From the NCBI GenBank assembly GCA_950295325.1, contig OX485805.1:22989501-23053500 (forward strand): a stretch of DNA of 64,000 nt, read 5' to 3'. Position numbers and translations under genes: made by a program. This document shows, piece after piece, positions 1 to 12,654 of this stretch (position 1 is the first letter of the stretch; each line of letters begins with the position of its first letter). The notes beneath the pieces were generated by a model. That model saw only the letters and a list, made by a program, of their open reading frames with translations. It was not told the origin of the DNA and ran no database searches. The stretch comes from Polytrichum commune. Lineage: Eukaryota; Streptophyta; Polytrichopsida; Polytrichales; Polytrichaceae.

Positions 1-352
1 CTGTTGCTCTTCTGTTGCTGTCACCGAATGAGGTCGAATGTTCAATGCCTTTTCCTCTTTGCATCCTTGCATTGATAAGGGAGGTATTCTCTACAAGACG
101 ATTCTTTACTTACAAGACATTTCCTTACTGTTAAGTGCATGTCCAGCAAATACACTTGATGTCGATAATGTGGTATACTACATAATACCCAAATAATCAG
201 TTTCTGAAGAATCAATCATGTGAAGTAGTTCAAAGTCCCGACTTCTCACACTGGTCTTATTGTACAGATTGTGAAGCATGTTGAGAGCTGGAGCATAACT
301 GGAGGCCAAGCCATTCAACAATTATTTGTTGCTAGCGACAAATCTTCCTTTA
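1..352. other. no recognisable gene
   Basis: AT-rich sequence left of the first 5.5-kb repeat. I see no coding exon, RNA gene or repeat here. The window edge cuts whatever lies further left. Confidence 0.4.
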
Positions 353-754
353 GAAAGAAGAATTCTTAGTTGTGGCAGGATGTGTTTGATGAAGAATTTG
401 GAATACCACAGGATACTTATATCATGCTACATCATTGCACATAAGGGCAATAAAGACAAAATAAACGGAGTCAAGTCTCTTGTGGATCAATAAACAGGTC
501 TTATTTCAGTTGAACAATTTTAATCACCACCTATGATGCTAAGCCTCTTGTATGTCGTCAGATAAATATGACATCATGGAAGCCCGAATCAAGCCTCGGT
601 CAAATTTCTGGAGTATGAAAAAGTGTAGATATTCACAGCACATGAAGTGCGATTGTATACATGCTTGCATCCAACACCAACCGAGCTACCAACCTTCCCA
701 CAAGGGCCCCAAAAACAAAAGGTGCCCAACATGGAGGATCCAAAGAGCTCAAAA

Positions 755-3700
755 TTAACAAACTTGTTGTTTCCACCCAATCACGTGGTTGACCAAATCA
801 TATTCCACCAAGTGATCACCCATAGCAATATTACCAATGATGGCACCACTAGGGGTAACACTAAAGGCCAGACATTGGTGATAGCCTTGGGGGTCATCTG
901 CCAGAAAAATATTTTCGCCAGCCAATGGGAAGTCCACGTTTGCAGTACCCGCGGCAGCTGTGAATTGGAATGCCATGGACGGGAAAGTGGGGCTCGCCAC
1001 TTGGCTAACATCGTAGCACAAAGGATATGATGTTAAGTTGAGTTCAGGATATGTCACCAGAGTTCGGTATTTCTGTCGAATGTACACATGACCACAAAAT
1101 TAGTTTCACACTAACAATTGGATCTTACATCCTCTGCACTTTCACAGAGTCATCCCAATTACCAACTAGTGGGAATTGTGGATGCTATGAGCTTGGCAGG
1201 ATCAAAACTTGATGTGCACACAGAAAGCTTGAGAAAAAGTAGTATTAGATCTTATCGTTCGCAAGTTTTAGTCCCCATGCAGCAACTATCTTCAGCTCCC
1301 ACAAAGGTTATCGCCTCTATTGGATACTGGTTTGGATTCGCTAAAATCCTTTTAAGAAATATTCTAAGACTATAAATTCTCTTAGAAGAGAAAAAAATTG
1401 AGTAAAGGGTATGGGAGGTCTGGATAGTGACATCTACTTTGGGAGAGTTGCTCCTGATTTGTTTTAAATACGGTATTTGGAAATGCAAAACATTTTCTAA
1501 TTCACATACAAATCATAGATTTAATGAACTCCTCTCCACGCCCTCTTTCCAAGCATGTTGGTCATCTTTGTGAAGCAGAAAATCACCAATTCAACCAAAA
1601 CATCAGAAGTGCTTTAGCAACAGCAGTTCTGTTCTCCATGGGAGATCGGTTGCCACTCCGGGAGATACTTCGGTGACAACAGTGTGCGACATTCAATTTC
1701 AAGAGACATGATGCATACCTGCACAATGGCATCGATGCTGGTTTGATCCAAGTTGGTGAATGTTGTGCCTGAGTCAAAGATGACGCCGCCAGAGGAGTCT
1801 GTGACGTTGATCGCAAAGTTGGATGCAGAAATACCCAAATCCACTCCTTCCACTGTGATGCCCACCATGGAGACATAGTAGAATGTGGGATTTGCTGGCA
1901 CGCTGAGGATTGATGTCTGCGTGAGTCCAGTGGCAGAGCTGGCTGTGGACCCAAATTGCAGAGTGGAAGTTGACGTTGTTGCAGCACTGTGATTGACCAA
2001 ACAGTAGGAGAACACTTCGGAGTAAATACTAGCCATCTGGCTGGGCAGTGAAATAGCACCTTGGCCAAACCCTATCAGGCCATCAGCCCCGCTGAAGCTA
2101 CCGGTTTGGTTCTGCCCACACCCGAAGTAAAAACCTGGAATTGCACTTGCCGTTCCAGTAGAGTCGGTCAGAGTAATTGTGTCCGTTACAAAGTGCCCAT
2201 CCGTTGCACTACCATCCCCATAGCTGTAATAATAACGGCAGCTTGAGTCGCAACTAGTTGAAACAAGATTTGCCTGCAGATGCACTCGATCATGAGAGGT
2301 ATTTCAAGAGATTCGACAACGGTATGTAACCTCAAGAACATACAGGACTGTTTTCCAAGAACGTGAAGAATCGGTGTTCCAATTCTACAATGGTGTGGGA
2401 ACTGAGTTCCAATCTCCATCTATCTCCGAGCACTTCACAGAAGGAATTAGGAATAGGGGACTGAACAGAAGTGCATGAGGTATGCATGCATGACATCCAG
2501 AAGAAGTGGCAGTTACAATTCTGATTTTATGCAAGAAATATGAAGAGGAGGGATTCGGAGCCTTGTCAATTCCTCATGTGTTGATAAGATAATTAGCAGA
2601 GCATTAACGCAGGGTTTAGGATATATGATGCAGAATTTGTTACCGGGGCACATAAAGAATTGTTGCAAGGTACAGCTAAATATGAGGTCGAGGCGGTAGG
2701 GTCGAACACTGGATCTGTCTGCATCAGGCAATTGCTTCCGCATTGACATTGCAACCACACCAAGTCACTGCCCGTATCGACGATAGCAATGCGCTCCTGG
2801 GGCGGCGTGCCAAGGGAAATCTTCATCACGTATTCGCCCGAATCTTGGCTCCCGCTGACGGAACTCTGGAAATCTGTACTGGATATAAGCAAACGAGCTC
2901 TGCGTCGTTCCGATCGCTCCATACAAGCGGCCAGTCGCTCGGAGTGGCTTGCATTAGTGCTGAGTGGCGAGTCGGGATGGTCTCTGTGGATCAACTCTGT
3001 TCGAAGCACCTTCACGTGGAAACATAAACATCAGCAGCTCATCATAATCCAGACTCGACTCGTTAATTCAAGAATGATCAACAGCCACAAGGAGGACAGT
3101 AAGGGGTCACATATCCCCCTCAAAAAAAATAAAGTCATTCATACGAGGAATCTGTGCCAGAGGAAGAAATGTTATCCTTTCCTTTTTCCTCAGAGGCAAA
3201 GTTGTTGTAATCAAACAAATCATCGTATAATCTTAAATTTCAGATTTGCAGATTTAGGAATGAATGCCCACATGAAACAATATATCTCCTGTGACATAAC
3301 TTTAGCAGACGAGAAACAAGCGCTATTGCTGCTTGCTTCACATGAATCTGTAGATATACTGTGTGCAAATGACTATAGTCAATTGGATCCGGTACTGTTA
3401 GGATTTCCTACAACTCTCGCGCGAAGTGATCAGGTGCGTGCTCTGATATCCATCCAGAGTTCGTAGCTGTTACCCGTCTGAAAAATTAATCCACTGTATG
3501 TGTCGCCAGAGCTGTCCAGTGTCGTTACATCTGAAGCATTGTTTACTTGTAGTTATGAATTGTATTTCTCATCATGAATTCTCATGTTTCTCACCTATTT
3601 CTTGCTCTGAATCTCTATTCCTATGACACTAAGAAAGGAATTATTCATAAAATCGACGGCAACCAGATTCGACCTCTAAATTAACGAATTCGGATTGTAG

Positions 3701-3967
3701 ACCCAATTCCAATCCCTCGTTAGCTGCGAGAACAACAGGACCACTGGATTTGCCGCTGGTCGAGGAGATGACTGCGTGTTTGGACGCACTACCTATATTC
3801 ATCACATGATCAGTGACATAATTCACTAAGTGTACCTTGTTCCCGTTCTGGAGGGAATTCTGGAGCTGTCGAGTGGGGCGCGCAGCCGTGGATATTCCAG
3901 AAACACACAGGAATATCACTACCGAACTCATGAGCAATAAGCACCTTCTTCCACCTGACGCTGCCAT
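755..3967 (-). CDS. secreted nepenthesin/CDR1-type aspartic protease (family A1), copy 1
   Basis: Predicted pepsin-like aspartic endopeptidase of the plant nepenthesin/CDR1 group, entering the secretory pathway. Four exons are proposed on the minus strand: 3967-3674, 3009-2644, 2273-1719 and 1072-755, all joined in phase 0 at GT-AG sites, giving 510 aa. Exon 1 encodes a signal peptide (MAASGGRRCLLLMSS then a hydrophobic run) and most of a propeptide. The first catalytic motif DTGSD has its Asp near residue 176. The flap region SYGDGS follows a Cys-rich insert typical of nepenthesins. The second catalytic Asp is in FDSGTT near residue 387. The C-terminus ends GWKQQVC. The junction between exons 1 and 2 (GAG|gtcgaa to gaag|GTG) is the least certain, but it places the conserved ELIHRD propeptide motif correctly. 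The Met at 3015 is internal. Length fits the family. Confidence 0.88.
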
Positions 3968-4254
3968 GGTCGCAGCAAGTCTAATTGAATGTGTGAACTG
4001 CCAGAGACAACCTACCACATATCTATTGGTGCGCAGAAATGAATTCTTCCCTCTATCTGGAACTCTGACTAGAGTCGCAGTGACTACTGAACTTTGGCAA
4101 TTAATCCTGTCTGACCCTCTCAATCGAGCTCAGCTTGATGCACAAGGCAATGAAACCCAGCTTGATCACCTCGACTCATCCAAGCATCAACCAGCTGCTG
4201 CTGATGATCACTGCTACTAGGTTCAGACCATGAGATTATTGAACGGCATGGCGG

Positions 4255-4264
4255 TCTTATAAAG
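4255..4264 (-). promoter_or_regulatory. candidate TATA element of protease copy 1
   Basis: On the minus strand the sequence reads ctttataaga, about 290 bases upstream of the proposed ATG at 3967. The same element is kept in copy 2 at 17,913-17,922. It is only a sequence match, and the transcription start is not known. Confidence 0.3.
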
Positions 4265-5075
4265 CAGGTGGAACACAAGCTGGACGCGGACCCCGTCACC
4301 CATTGTCAACGTCAACTTGGTTACCGCTATACATGAGAAGCAGCATCAGTGCAGCTTCCCTGTGCAATCGGTACCGACGAGTCCCAAGTGATTCTTGTCC
4401 ACCCTATTATTGTCTAAATCAACTTACCATTACTCAGCAGATGGTTTTAGTCTTGCTGCGACCATGGCTTCGCGCCTTGTGCTAGATGGACCAGATGGAA
4501 ATTCTAGAGTGCAGTGTAAACATTTACAAGATGCTGTGATTATACTCCCAGGATTCCGTGGCCCACCAACTGAAGGTATTGTGTTGACTTGGAGATTACC
4601 TTGTTTATGTTGAGAGATTAATCCCAAAAGAGTCCACGCCGTCGGTTCTCAAATCAATAACTTCTCGTCTAGTAAGTGATCATACTGTGATGCAACGTCA
4701 CGACTCGCCTGCATGACGGACGTAACTACTTATTGGGTGCATACATGTATACTCAATTAATTACAAGTTATGTAGAAGCAGGAGTGAAAACTTCGCAGCA
4801 AATAAACGCCGATAACGAAGAATAGAATCGAAAATGGAATTTCTTGCAAAGTATCGCTTCAACTAGGGATGACTTGGTCACAGTCATGCAGAACAAGGGG
4901 CCGTGAGAAATTGGATCAGTGGACGTCGACCAATGTCATAGCTTTGTTTCACACAAGACTATCATGTACACTCTTGAATGTTCTATTTTGGGGTGGTTAC
5001 GGAATTATTGTGGGTGGGGTATGTGTCATTCGAGCAAATTTGGGGTTTGAAACTGTTTGTCAAAGAATGACGATA

Positions 5076-5293
5076 CTACATATGATATTTAGTGTCACTT
5101 ACTATTTGGAATCACGTAATGCTATGTCTATTTATTGTATATCTCGTATTTTACCAACAAATTTTAAATTGGTTGCTTGGATATTATAGAACATTAACAA
5201 CTTTACTTGGTAAAAAATTACATTAATAATAAATAAATATAGCATTGTGTAAATCTATATAGTAGGTGACACTAAATATCACATCTATTGTAG
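5076..5293. mobile_element. small MITE, family F, copy 1
   Basis: Inverted ends share the core gatatttagtgtcac: the left end at 5,076 reads ctacatatgatatttagtg and the right end, reversed, reads ctacaatagatgtgatattt. About 218 bp, AT-rich and without coding capacity. The same end sequence occurs at 18.75, 21.52 and 49.77 kb. The superfamily is uncertain: ends could be read as TA-flanked (mariner/Stowaway-like) or as CACTA-like. Confidence 0.6.
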
Positions 5294-5885
5294 CGTTTTC
5301 ATATGTGGATGGAAATTGATTGATTAGTTCAGGTGAAATATGATTCCCAATAATAAATCCCACACTACACTGTCGAGGTAAATAAATATTGGGGGCATAT
5401 TTATATTGTGACCTACCCTTTGATGGACTCTAGTGTGCCCCAGTGGCCCACAATATACACCATCACACATTAAAATATCATGGAACCTTATACTTGAGGG
5501 AATGTTTTTGGATCAACCTCTCCGGATACCCATCCTAACCATGTGGGTTCGATGAGAAGTATATTATTTGGTATAATACCAAAATTTACAAAGTTCTATT
5601 GTGAGACAAAACAACATTCAACATGAAGGAAAATGGTACAGGTTAAATGGTCCTTGTAGAAGGTAACTTGAGTAACTTCTCTACAAGGAAGTTACTGTCC
5701 CCAAGGGCGTTGGACGAAACATTGTTGGTAAATGCCACAGGGAGGTCACTGGCGAAAATCGTAGAAACAATGTGTGATAAAAAAATAGGGTCTAATATAT
5801 TCATTGTAGGTAAATTTTGCAAAAAAAACGTACATATAATATAGGGGGTTTACAAATAGTGAATCGTGTTTACATGTAAATTACC

Positions 5886-6536
5886 ATCAAACATTATATT
5901 CGTTAATTTGAGACTTTTTGTTGTCTCAAATTAATATATGGACCACAACAACGTGAAATCGCCCAAAATTATATTGTCAACAACCTCAAATATATTATCA
6001 GTCTAATATCCCCAAATCAATGGTTGGTGATATAAGCACATTGGGTAGAGCACTTGAAACCAGCTTCACCAACAGAACCACAAGGGTAGAGCACTTGAAA
6101 CGAACCTCACGAAAGAAATCATATAGTATAATTTCTATTATTAGCATATGAAGTAAAATATAGATACTACGACCTTGGAAGCGTCGTGCAAAAAATGCAT
6201 ATTCATTCAACCCAACAAATTAGTCCCAAACAAAATAATAAAATAAAGGTCATATTTGTTATGAAATATTATATATGGATATTCATCCAACGCCAATGGA
6301 GTTGGAGTGTTCCTAAGTTTAATCCACACTCTACTTTTATTTTGCGGAGCACACATATGACTAATATGTTTCTACTATAGTTACATATGGAATTATAATT
6401 ATTATGATAACACAATCATACCAACTTCTCGTTCAATGTGGCATGCTTCTTGTTCGATCCGAGCAAGGTTGTCTTTAGCAAAAGACATGTACTTTTAAGG
6501 GATGGACACTTATCCACTTTGATTTTTCCGTGGTTT
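5886..6536. other. no recognisable gene
   Basis: Strongly AT-rich. A short local duplication (gtagagcacttgaaac near 6,044 and 6,085) is the only structure I noticed. Confidence 0.4.
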
Positions 6537-7181
6537 TCATGCTATGAATATGGAATTTGTATCTATCCAAGATGAACCGTGCTCAGAATCCACCTTCCAC
6601 CCAAAGTTTAGGTTTGTATCCCAGCCCGTGTAATGCCGAACCACATTTTCATTCCGTGCTATCGGTCGGTAATACTCTACTTGAATTTGCCGAAAATGAG
6701 GGTTGGAAGTTACAAAATTTGATTTGGACAAAGCTCTTGCTACCCACATTAGCTTTGCATATATCTCATTTTCAAGACGCAAAATAAGCATATAACCTTT
6801 ATGACAATCCACTGCAATGCGAAAAGATGGTGGGGGACGACTACTAGCAGGCCCAACGTAATGGTCGTCCACATCAAACTCCTCTCGAACCTTTCCATTT
6901 CCCAAAAGATTAGCCTCCGAAGCATGTACATTGACATGTGTTTGTGGCCAAAACTCATGCCTCAAAGTAAGAGGTGTATCTTGGTGAAGGTTTGCCAAGG
7001 CGCCACAAACACGTGTCCAATATTGTATCCAACTCCCGTAACGAAGCCAACAAGATCCACCAACATCCGCTACCCTCAAACTCTCCCAATATTGTATGAA
7101 GCTTGATATGTCTTTAACAATATCCTCCAAATTCTTCATGGGTATTGGTTTACAAGGCTTAGGCTCCCCGTCTGGCAACAT
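6537..7181 (-). CDS. orphan ORF, 214 aa, unrecognised
   Basis: A single open frame from ATG 7181 to stop 6537 in otherwise AT-rich DNA. The frame is also open upstream of the ATG to about 7,270, so an upstream exon or longer start is possible. The composition looks like real protein, rich in Trp, Arg and His, with runs such as YWTRVCGALANLHQ and PHFRQIQVEYYRPIARN. No signal peptide or membrane segment is evident. I do not recognise a family. It has no coding neighbour within 2 kb and lies among transposon relics, so a remnant of an unrecognised mobile element is as likely as a host gene. No function is assigned. Confidence 0.4.
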   Translation of the reverse strand: MLPDGEPKPCKPIPMKNLEDIVKDISSFIQYWESLRVADVGGSCWLRYGSWIQYWTRVCGALANLHQDTPLTLRHEFWPQTHVNVHASEANLLGNGKVREEFDVDDHYVGPASSRPPPSFRIAVDCHKGYMLILRLENEIYAKLMWVARALSKSNFVTSNPHFRQIQVEYYRPIARNENVVRHYTGWDTNLNFGWKVDSEHGSSWIDTNSIFIA

Positions 7182-7274
7182 CGTCCTTCCCTCCCCATCA
7201 ATGCGCCATACAAGGAGACCTTCCGGTGAAATATAACCACATGTGACCTTTCTAGTTTGCAGCCTATATACACT

Positions 7275-8820
7275 CTAAACTCCGTAGTGTCACACTTGTG
7301 GCAACCAAAGCGCACATGATATTACGGAGTTTTGTGATGTTAACATGGATGCATGATACTATAGAATTAGTGTAGCATGTGACATTATGGAATGGCACAA
7401 AGTACAACATTTTAATGGTGTGGTGTGGTCCACTCCACTTGGCCTTCCCATGCGATGTGGCATATGCATGCACCAACATTCAACAAGTGGCATAAGATGA
7501 AGAAGAAGAATAAGAATAAGAAGGTGACACTCCACATCTTGATACATGGCGCAATACGAGGGTGTGGGTTCACTTCTTTGATGGTTTGCATTAATGAAAA
7601 AAATTGTGATATAAGGGAGAGAAATGTGGCAATAAAGAGAGAGATTTGAACTATGAACATCTGTTCCCTAGGGTTTTGGGATATTACATAGTGAGTGACA
7701 TTATGGAGGCTGATATTAGGGAATTTAGGGTGTATTTCAACTAGCATGTCCAAATTGGGTGAGGTTTTTTTTCCCACTAGACAAGATCACGGTTGTGCAT
7801 GACTCCACCGGACAACTTTGACAAACTTTGAGTGTACAAGTCAAAGACTCCGGTCAAAGGGTAAATCTCCAAAAAATGTCATGATTTGGACCTTCAGCTT
7901 TGAGGGTGACGGACTTGATATAAATTTCATAAAAAAATCCCAGCTTTTAGGAGGAGCTTACTTGACAAGCATATAATATATTATGGCCAAATTTCTACCT
8001 TGCAATTTTTTTTTGTCATGACCTAAGTGGGCTTAAAACATAGAATTTCATCTTTTTTGGGAGTTGCCCCCTCAATGAAGGCCCAATTCACATGTCAACC
8101 TGACATGTGTTGGGAGAAGATAGGTGTTTTGGATGGAGTTTGACACATGGCTTGCACAGTGGGGAGGTAGGAGCCCTAAAGAGGGATGTCATGAGGTGTA
8201 TAGGCATCATGAGTGGCTGCGTGGACCCATGCTACCCTTATTTGCAAAGACGTGGGCCAAGGTTGCTATTGTGTTGACCACTCACATAGCCTCCTCCGTA
8301 GAGATTGGGTGGAGGGTAGAAAAGTGGGTTTCAAGGGGTGGCAATTAAGTGCTTAATGAGTAACATACATTTGCTCACAAAAGTAAAATTCATCATTTTC
8401 ATTTAGAAGAGAATTCCTAGCCTTTTGCCATAAGCATGCCTCTAGATCTTTTATTATTATTTTATATAAAATGTGGGGTTTACTATTAAATGTTGCATAT
8501 GTTGGTGGTTAAATAAAGAAACTCTCTAGTGCAAGGGCAGGGGGAGTGCATGGTTTGTGTTTTTAAGAAGATTGTATCTTGCATGGTGTTAGGGGGCATC
8601 AACAGGGTTTGGTGGTTCTTCAATTTGTGTTTGTTGAAGATCATATAGGTGAGGTATTGAATTGCAATGTGATGAAATATGTTCATTAAAGTGGATATAG
8701 ATGACTAGGGGATGGAGAGGTCTTTGAGGGCTTATATCATAGGTTGATGGGTAGCTCCTCTAAACCTTATCATAATTATTATCAATGGGCTTAACTAGCC
8801 AACCCAATTCATGGAGTTTA
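7275..8820. other. no recognisable gene
   Basis: AT-rich with several short open frames on both strands that show no domain signal. A purine-rich run (aagaagaagaataagaataag) lies near 7,500. I see no repeat ends or RNA gene. Confidence 0.35.
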
Positions 8821-8839
8821 CTTAATACTGGACATACTT

Positions 8840-9415
8840 GTCAATTTGTTTTTGCAATTGATTCTTGATGGATGATGTCATGACAATAGGTAAAATCAAT
8901 GAGTTATTTTTGTAGCATGTGGGAGGGGGAGAATGGAGAATGATCCTTTCTTGATTCCTAAGATGCAAAGCATATATGACTTTAGTTGGGCAAGGCATGT
9001 ACACTGTTGAAACTGACATTCACATGGTAAGAGCCATGGTGGTAGTGTGTTGTCGCTATGCTAGCGTACATGCATTGATGAGTGTGAAACACATGGTGAG
9101 GCAGTTGGAGAGAAAGATGCTTGCATTTTCTTCCACAACCTTGTTGTGCCTAGGTATTCGGCGGCCATGTAAGTGGTGGTTTGTGCATTTAAATGATAGG
9201 TGCGGCCATGTGTCAACTTCTTGAAGGGTACATAACGTACAATTGGTATTTCTGCATATGTTAGGCAAGAAGATGTATTTATACAAGTTACCCATGTATT
9301 GTTGTCCATGTATTGGGCATATCAAATTTAAGAATTTGGCTAAATCACACATTTGTGATGCTGGTGGCTTTCCAGATGTGTTGGAATGTGCTTGATTGAT
9401 GCACGTATGCACCAT
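8840..9415 (-). pseudogene. LINE retrotransposon relic (end of reverse transcriptase ORF)
   Basis: The minus-strand frame 9415-9056 contains CTLC...H...C followed by RIPRHN, the zinc-finger and RHN signature found after the reverse transcriptase of plant LINE elements. Further downstream, in another frame near 8,870-8,920, the text DFTYCHDIIHQES resembles the conserved end of the same ORF. The frame changes and stops between the two parts show decay. No 5' part, poly(A) tail or target duplication could be located. The assignment rests on remembered family motifs. Confidence 0.5.
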
Positions 9416-11119
9416 AGAAATTGCAAGAGCTCACAGGACTTTATGTATTTTGCAGCCCATATATCAAGTGTGTCATTTGCATCTGCATCTCAAAATAAAC
9501 CCTCAAGCTGAAAACTCCTTAAGAGCGCAAGATAGCTGACTTCAAGGTTAGGATTATTGTCTACAAATCTTTAAGAACTCATTGTCATGCACTTAATACT
9601 CAACCCTGTTAAAACTCTTTTGACCTTGAAAATTGGGCTCGTCTTGAGAACTTTGTTGGTTGAACAAGTGGAATCACATGCATAGCATTTCATAAAGGTT
9701 ATATAATATAGGTCTCAGATTCACACGGTATTACACTCATTGCATCATGTGTCTAAGATTGTGAGCTACCAGAGAATGTAGCTGGAACATAGTTAGAATA
9801 AAATACAAGCATCAATTTTTGCACTTGTCCTGTATTGAATGATTTTCGGCAAAGGTGGAACATAAGGGATTCCTTGCTTGGAACATCATACACAAGTTCT
9901 CTATTTATATTCAACGGTAGATAGACTAAACATGACTATAAAGAATGCCTTCAGGAATTTCTTTGAGCTTATAATTGACAAGCTCTAGTATCTTAAGGTT
10001 GAGAAGTTGACCTCCTCTTCTGTTCAATCTAATCACCAGCACTGTGTGCCCTCGTCAGCCAATGGGTCCAACATATAGGAGCACCTCTTCATTGCTGCCT
10101 TCCCCTTCTTAGATGTCTGCAGCAGAATTTCGAGCATGGGATAAAACAAATCAGTGGGCAGGACAAAATTCTATCCACTCTTAGCATGTCCACAAGGAGC
10201 CAGAAACTGCAGCGAAGAAGAAAAGGTGAACAATTTCATACTCATCAAATTACACAAGACCCTAGATCACTATATGACTAAAAGACCATAAGACTTGAAC
10301 AGGTCCTCAAATACTTCACCTGGAGCTGCTTGCATTAGCTGCTGTATCTCCTTAATTGTGTCCCAACAAACCTTCCTTCATTGAGTACAAGAGGGGCTGA
10401 CGACAAGCATACCTAGGAGCTATATAAAACAATCCACGAACAAATGACAGGGACTACCACTGGGAGGATATCATTTGGGGAAGGTCTGCTTTAGAACCTG
10501 TGGCTCCAACCTACAACCCAATAGTTATCAGTGATGCAGTTTGGTTTGCAGAATACCACTGTAAAATAGATCACTTGACCTTCAACTATACTTCTGCATC
10601 CTGCCAAAACCCCTTAAACTGAATGCATCAAAGGTAAATACTTTTTCAGAAGCAAATTTATTGCTTCGGTTTGCCTAAACTATGCAGTGCATTGTTTTGT
10701 TTTGCAACAACAGACACTTCAATAATTTCCTGCCATACGAAGATCTAGTACCAAGCAGATGACAAGTTCAAGAAGAAGATTGTGGGTGTGGGCCCTAATT
10801 GATACATGATGAACTGCTAACACAATACTTGACTTTCGTTGAACAGGTTCCAGTTTCTATCACCAGCCCACCAGAACTATACTCTTACCTTAAAAGGCAT
10901 ATCCTAGGATGTGAAGGCTCAGCAAGTGTGCTCAACCAAAGTTCCAAAAAAATGTAACAACAACATTATGCATCAAAGACATAACTATGTACATGCACAA
11001 AAGTGCTTACAAACTCAGGTATCAATTTGTTGTGAAACCATAAAAATCTGGAAGATTTGAACATAGCAGAGTCATGTGGTGCAATACTCCTCACTGGGTT
11101 CCTGGTTTGCAGACAATCA
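9416..11119. other. no recognisable gene
   Basis: Moderately AT-rich sequence with no long open frame. The right part is downstream flank of the DNAJC17 pseudogene. I see no repeat or RNA gene. Confidence 0.35.
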
Positions 11120-12057
11120 TCAACCAACTTTTTCATCCTCCTCCCGCATTTGTTTTTCTAACCTTGCCCGCTCAGCAGCCTGCCGCATCTTCCGCAACGT
11201 TAAATCCTCATAGGACCTAAACCCATCTCCAACAAGCTTCAGCTCTGCCTTCTCTGTATTCACAAGTGTGGTCCCTAAAGGAATGGCAGGTACCACCAGC
11301 AGGGGATTGGAAAGGTCACCACACTGTCTTTCAGTAGCCGTTATCTGTTTAACCACCAACAACTTCCAGTCAGAACACCACAATCCAATCTAAACTGAAC
11401 AAAATCTAATAATTATATAATAAAAAACATCGCATGCCACTGAAATATTGATCACTTTCTGAAGCCATGACACGAATGCAGTCAATATCACTAACTATTT
11501 CAGCTGAGTAGCTGAACCAAGGAGCCCTACCAGCAAGTTGAAATACAACAAATTAAAAACAATAGGAACAATGAGCAAAAGAAATTGCTTCAAAACAGTA
11601 GAATAACCACGACTTGACAAATAAAACAGCTTAAAACACTTATGGGACATGGTACTTACGGCTGCTTCTTTGGAACTCATCACAAGTAGTGCCGAGGATT
11701 TCTCCTTCGACTTGCTTTGTCGGAGGGCTATATCTTCTACTTGACCAAATTCCTCAAAGATCTCCCTCAACCTGGCTGCTGAGTACCCACCCCACCACCT
11801 TCCAAGCATGTCCAAGATGCCTTTAGGGTCTTCTCCATTTCAGAAGCACTAGCAGCTGGAACCTGGGCAGAGGCCTGCGGTTTTGCAAATTCAAAAGGGG
11901 GAGATTGTCCGTTCCTCTTTTTCGCCTGAGCTTACCGAATTCTTGCAATTTCAGCTTTTAATCGAACAGATGCTTGTTCCTCCTCAACTTTGAATTTTCT
12001 GTCAAGTTCATGTGCACGCTCCTTCTCTTTTAAATCATTTAGCATCTTCCGACACAT
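11120..12057 (-). pseudogene. DNAJC17-like pseudogene, 5' truncated
   Basis: Fragments in order on the minus strand match the middle and C-terminal part of the J-domain/RRM protein DNAJC17, a splicing-linked co-chaperone. They are a charged coiled coil near 12,050-11,940 (KEKERAHELDRKFKVEEEQ), the RRM start YSAARLREIFEEFGQVED near 11,780, then CGDLSNPLLVVP and the end YEDLTLRKMRQAAERARL (about 11,210-11,150). An intron with intact gtaagt/cag sites lies at about 11,345-11,659, so this is a genomic fragment, not a retrocopy. It carries an in-frame TAA near 11,938 and a frameshift near 11,795. No J domain is found upstream. It is non-functional unless sequencing errors explain both breaks. Confidence 0.75.
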
Positions 12058-12060
12058 AAG

Positions 12061-12650
12061 GCCGTGCAACACTCAATTACCACCCCATTTGCGCTGGGGT
12101 GAACCACAGGATAGAAAGCACATTGTAGATATTCAGTCAGAGGGAGGCATCCGCTGTTGCACATAATTAAACGTAACAATTTGATGGTGTTTGAGGATCG
12201 TTTCCATTCCGGCTGCTGACTTTCGGAAAGTTAATAAGGTTCAATTTGTACGTTCAAGTTTTCAGGTTCTCTAATACTTATCTGACCCTTCTCTGGTTCC
12301 GTGCCATGTACACTAGATGAAGCTCAAACTCATTTGGAGTGAACTCTCACGCAACAATTTGTAGCTCCAAGTTTTCAGGTTGCTAAAGTTGAATTCAGTA
12401 TGCATCTTATACGAATCCTCGTTCTAGGAACCTTCGATCTTTTTCGTCGTCATGTGTACTACTGGGTTAATTCACGACGTCTACGAATCTATGGAATTGG
12501 TATGTCTACTGTATTGCACGAACTTGTTTTTTGTTAGGATCTGAAGTCGATCTTTCACGTAACTCACTTTCACGTAACAATCTATAATTTTGTGCAATCG
12601 CTGAAGTTGTTGTGCACTCAAGATTAAACCCGATAACAGATTTTTGTACC
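12061..12650. other. no recognisable gene; faint repeat-like sequence
   Basis: Contains two weakly similar blocks (caagttttcaggtt near 12,256 and 12,371) that may be older, more diverged members of the tandem repeat to the right. No coding signal. Confidence 0.3.
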
Positions 12651-12654
12651 ACCG

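Larger units (their letters stand above)
353..5885. repeat. segmental duplication, copy 1 (about 5.5 kb)
   Basis: This segment is repeated in direct orientation at about 14,021-19,505. Matching sequence begins near 'ggcaggatgtg' (position about 375, matching about 14,043) and continues through the whole aspartic protease gene, its promoter and a downstream AT-rich block. It ends near 'tttacatgtaaatta' (about 5,870, matching about 19,485). Copies differ by scattered substitutions and small indels, for example shorter spacing near 3,630 versus 17,290. Edges are judged by eye to within tens of bases. Both copies keep an open protease gene, so the event is fairly recent. Confidence 0.9.

Noticed and set aside
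2593..3015. Aspartic protease start at the Met at 3015
   Set aside because: It lacks a signal peptide. A well-formed exon with signal peptide and propeptide lies upstream (3967-3674) and splices in phase, so this Met is internal or partly intronic.
2789..3466. 225-aa plus-strand open frame, repeated at 16,447-17,124
   Set aside because: Conserved between copies only because the segment is a recent duplication. It is antisense to protease exon 2 and its intron and has no domain.
9056..9415. Independent 119-aa host gene
   Set aside because: The Cys/His cluster and RHN motif match the end of LINE ORFs, and the frame is broken downstream.
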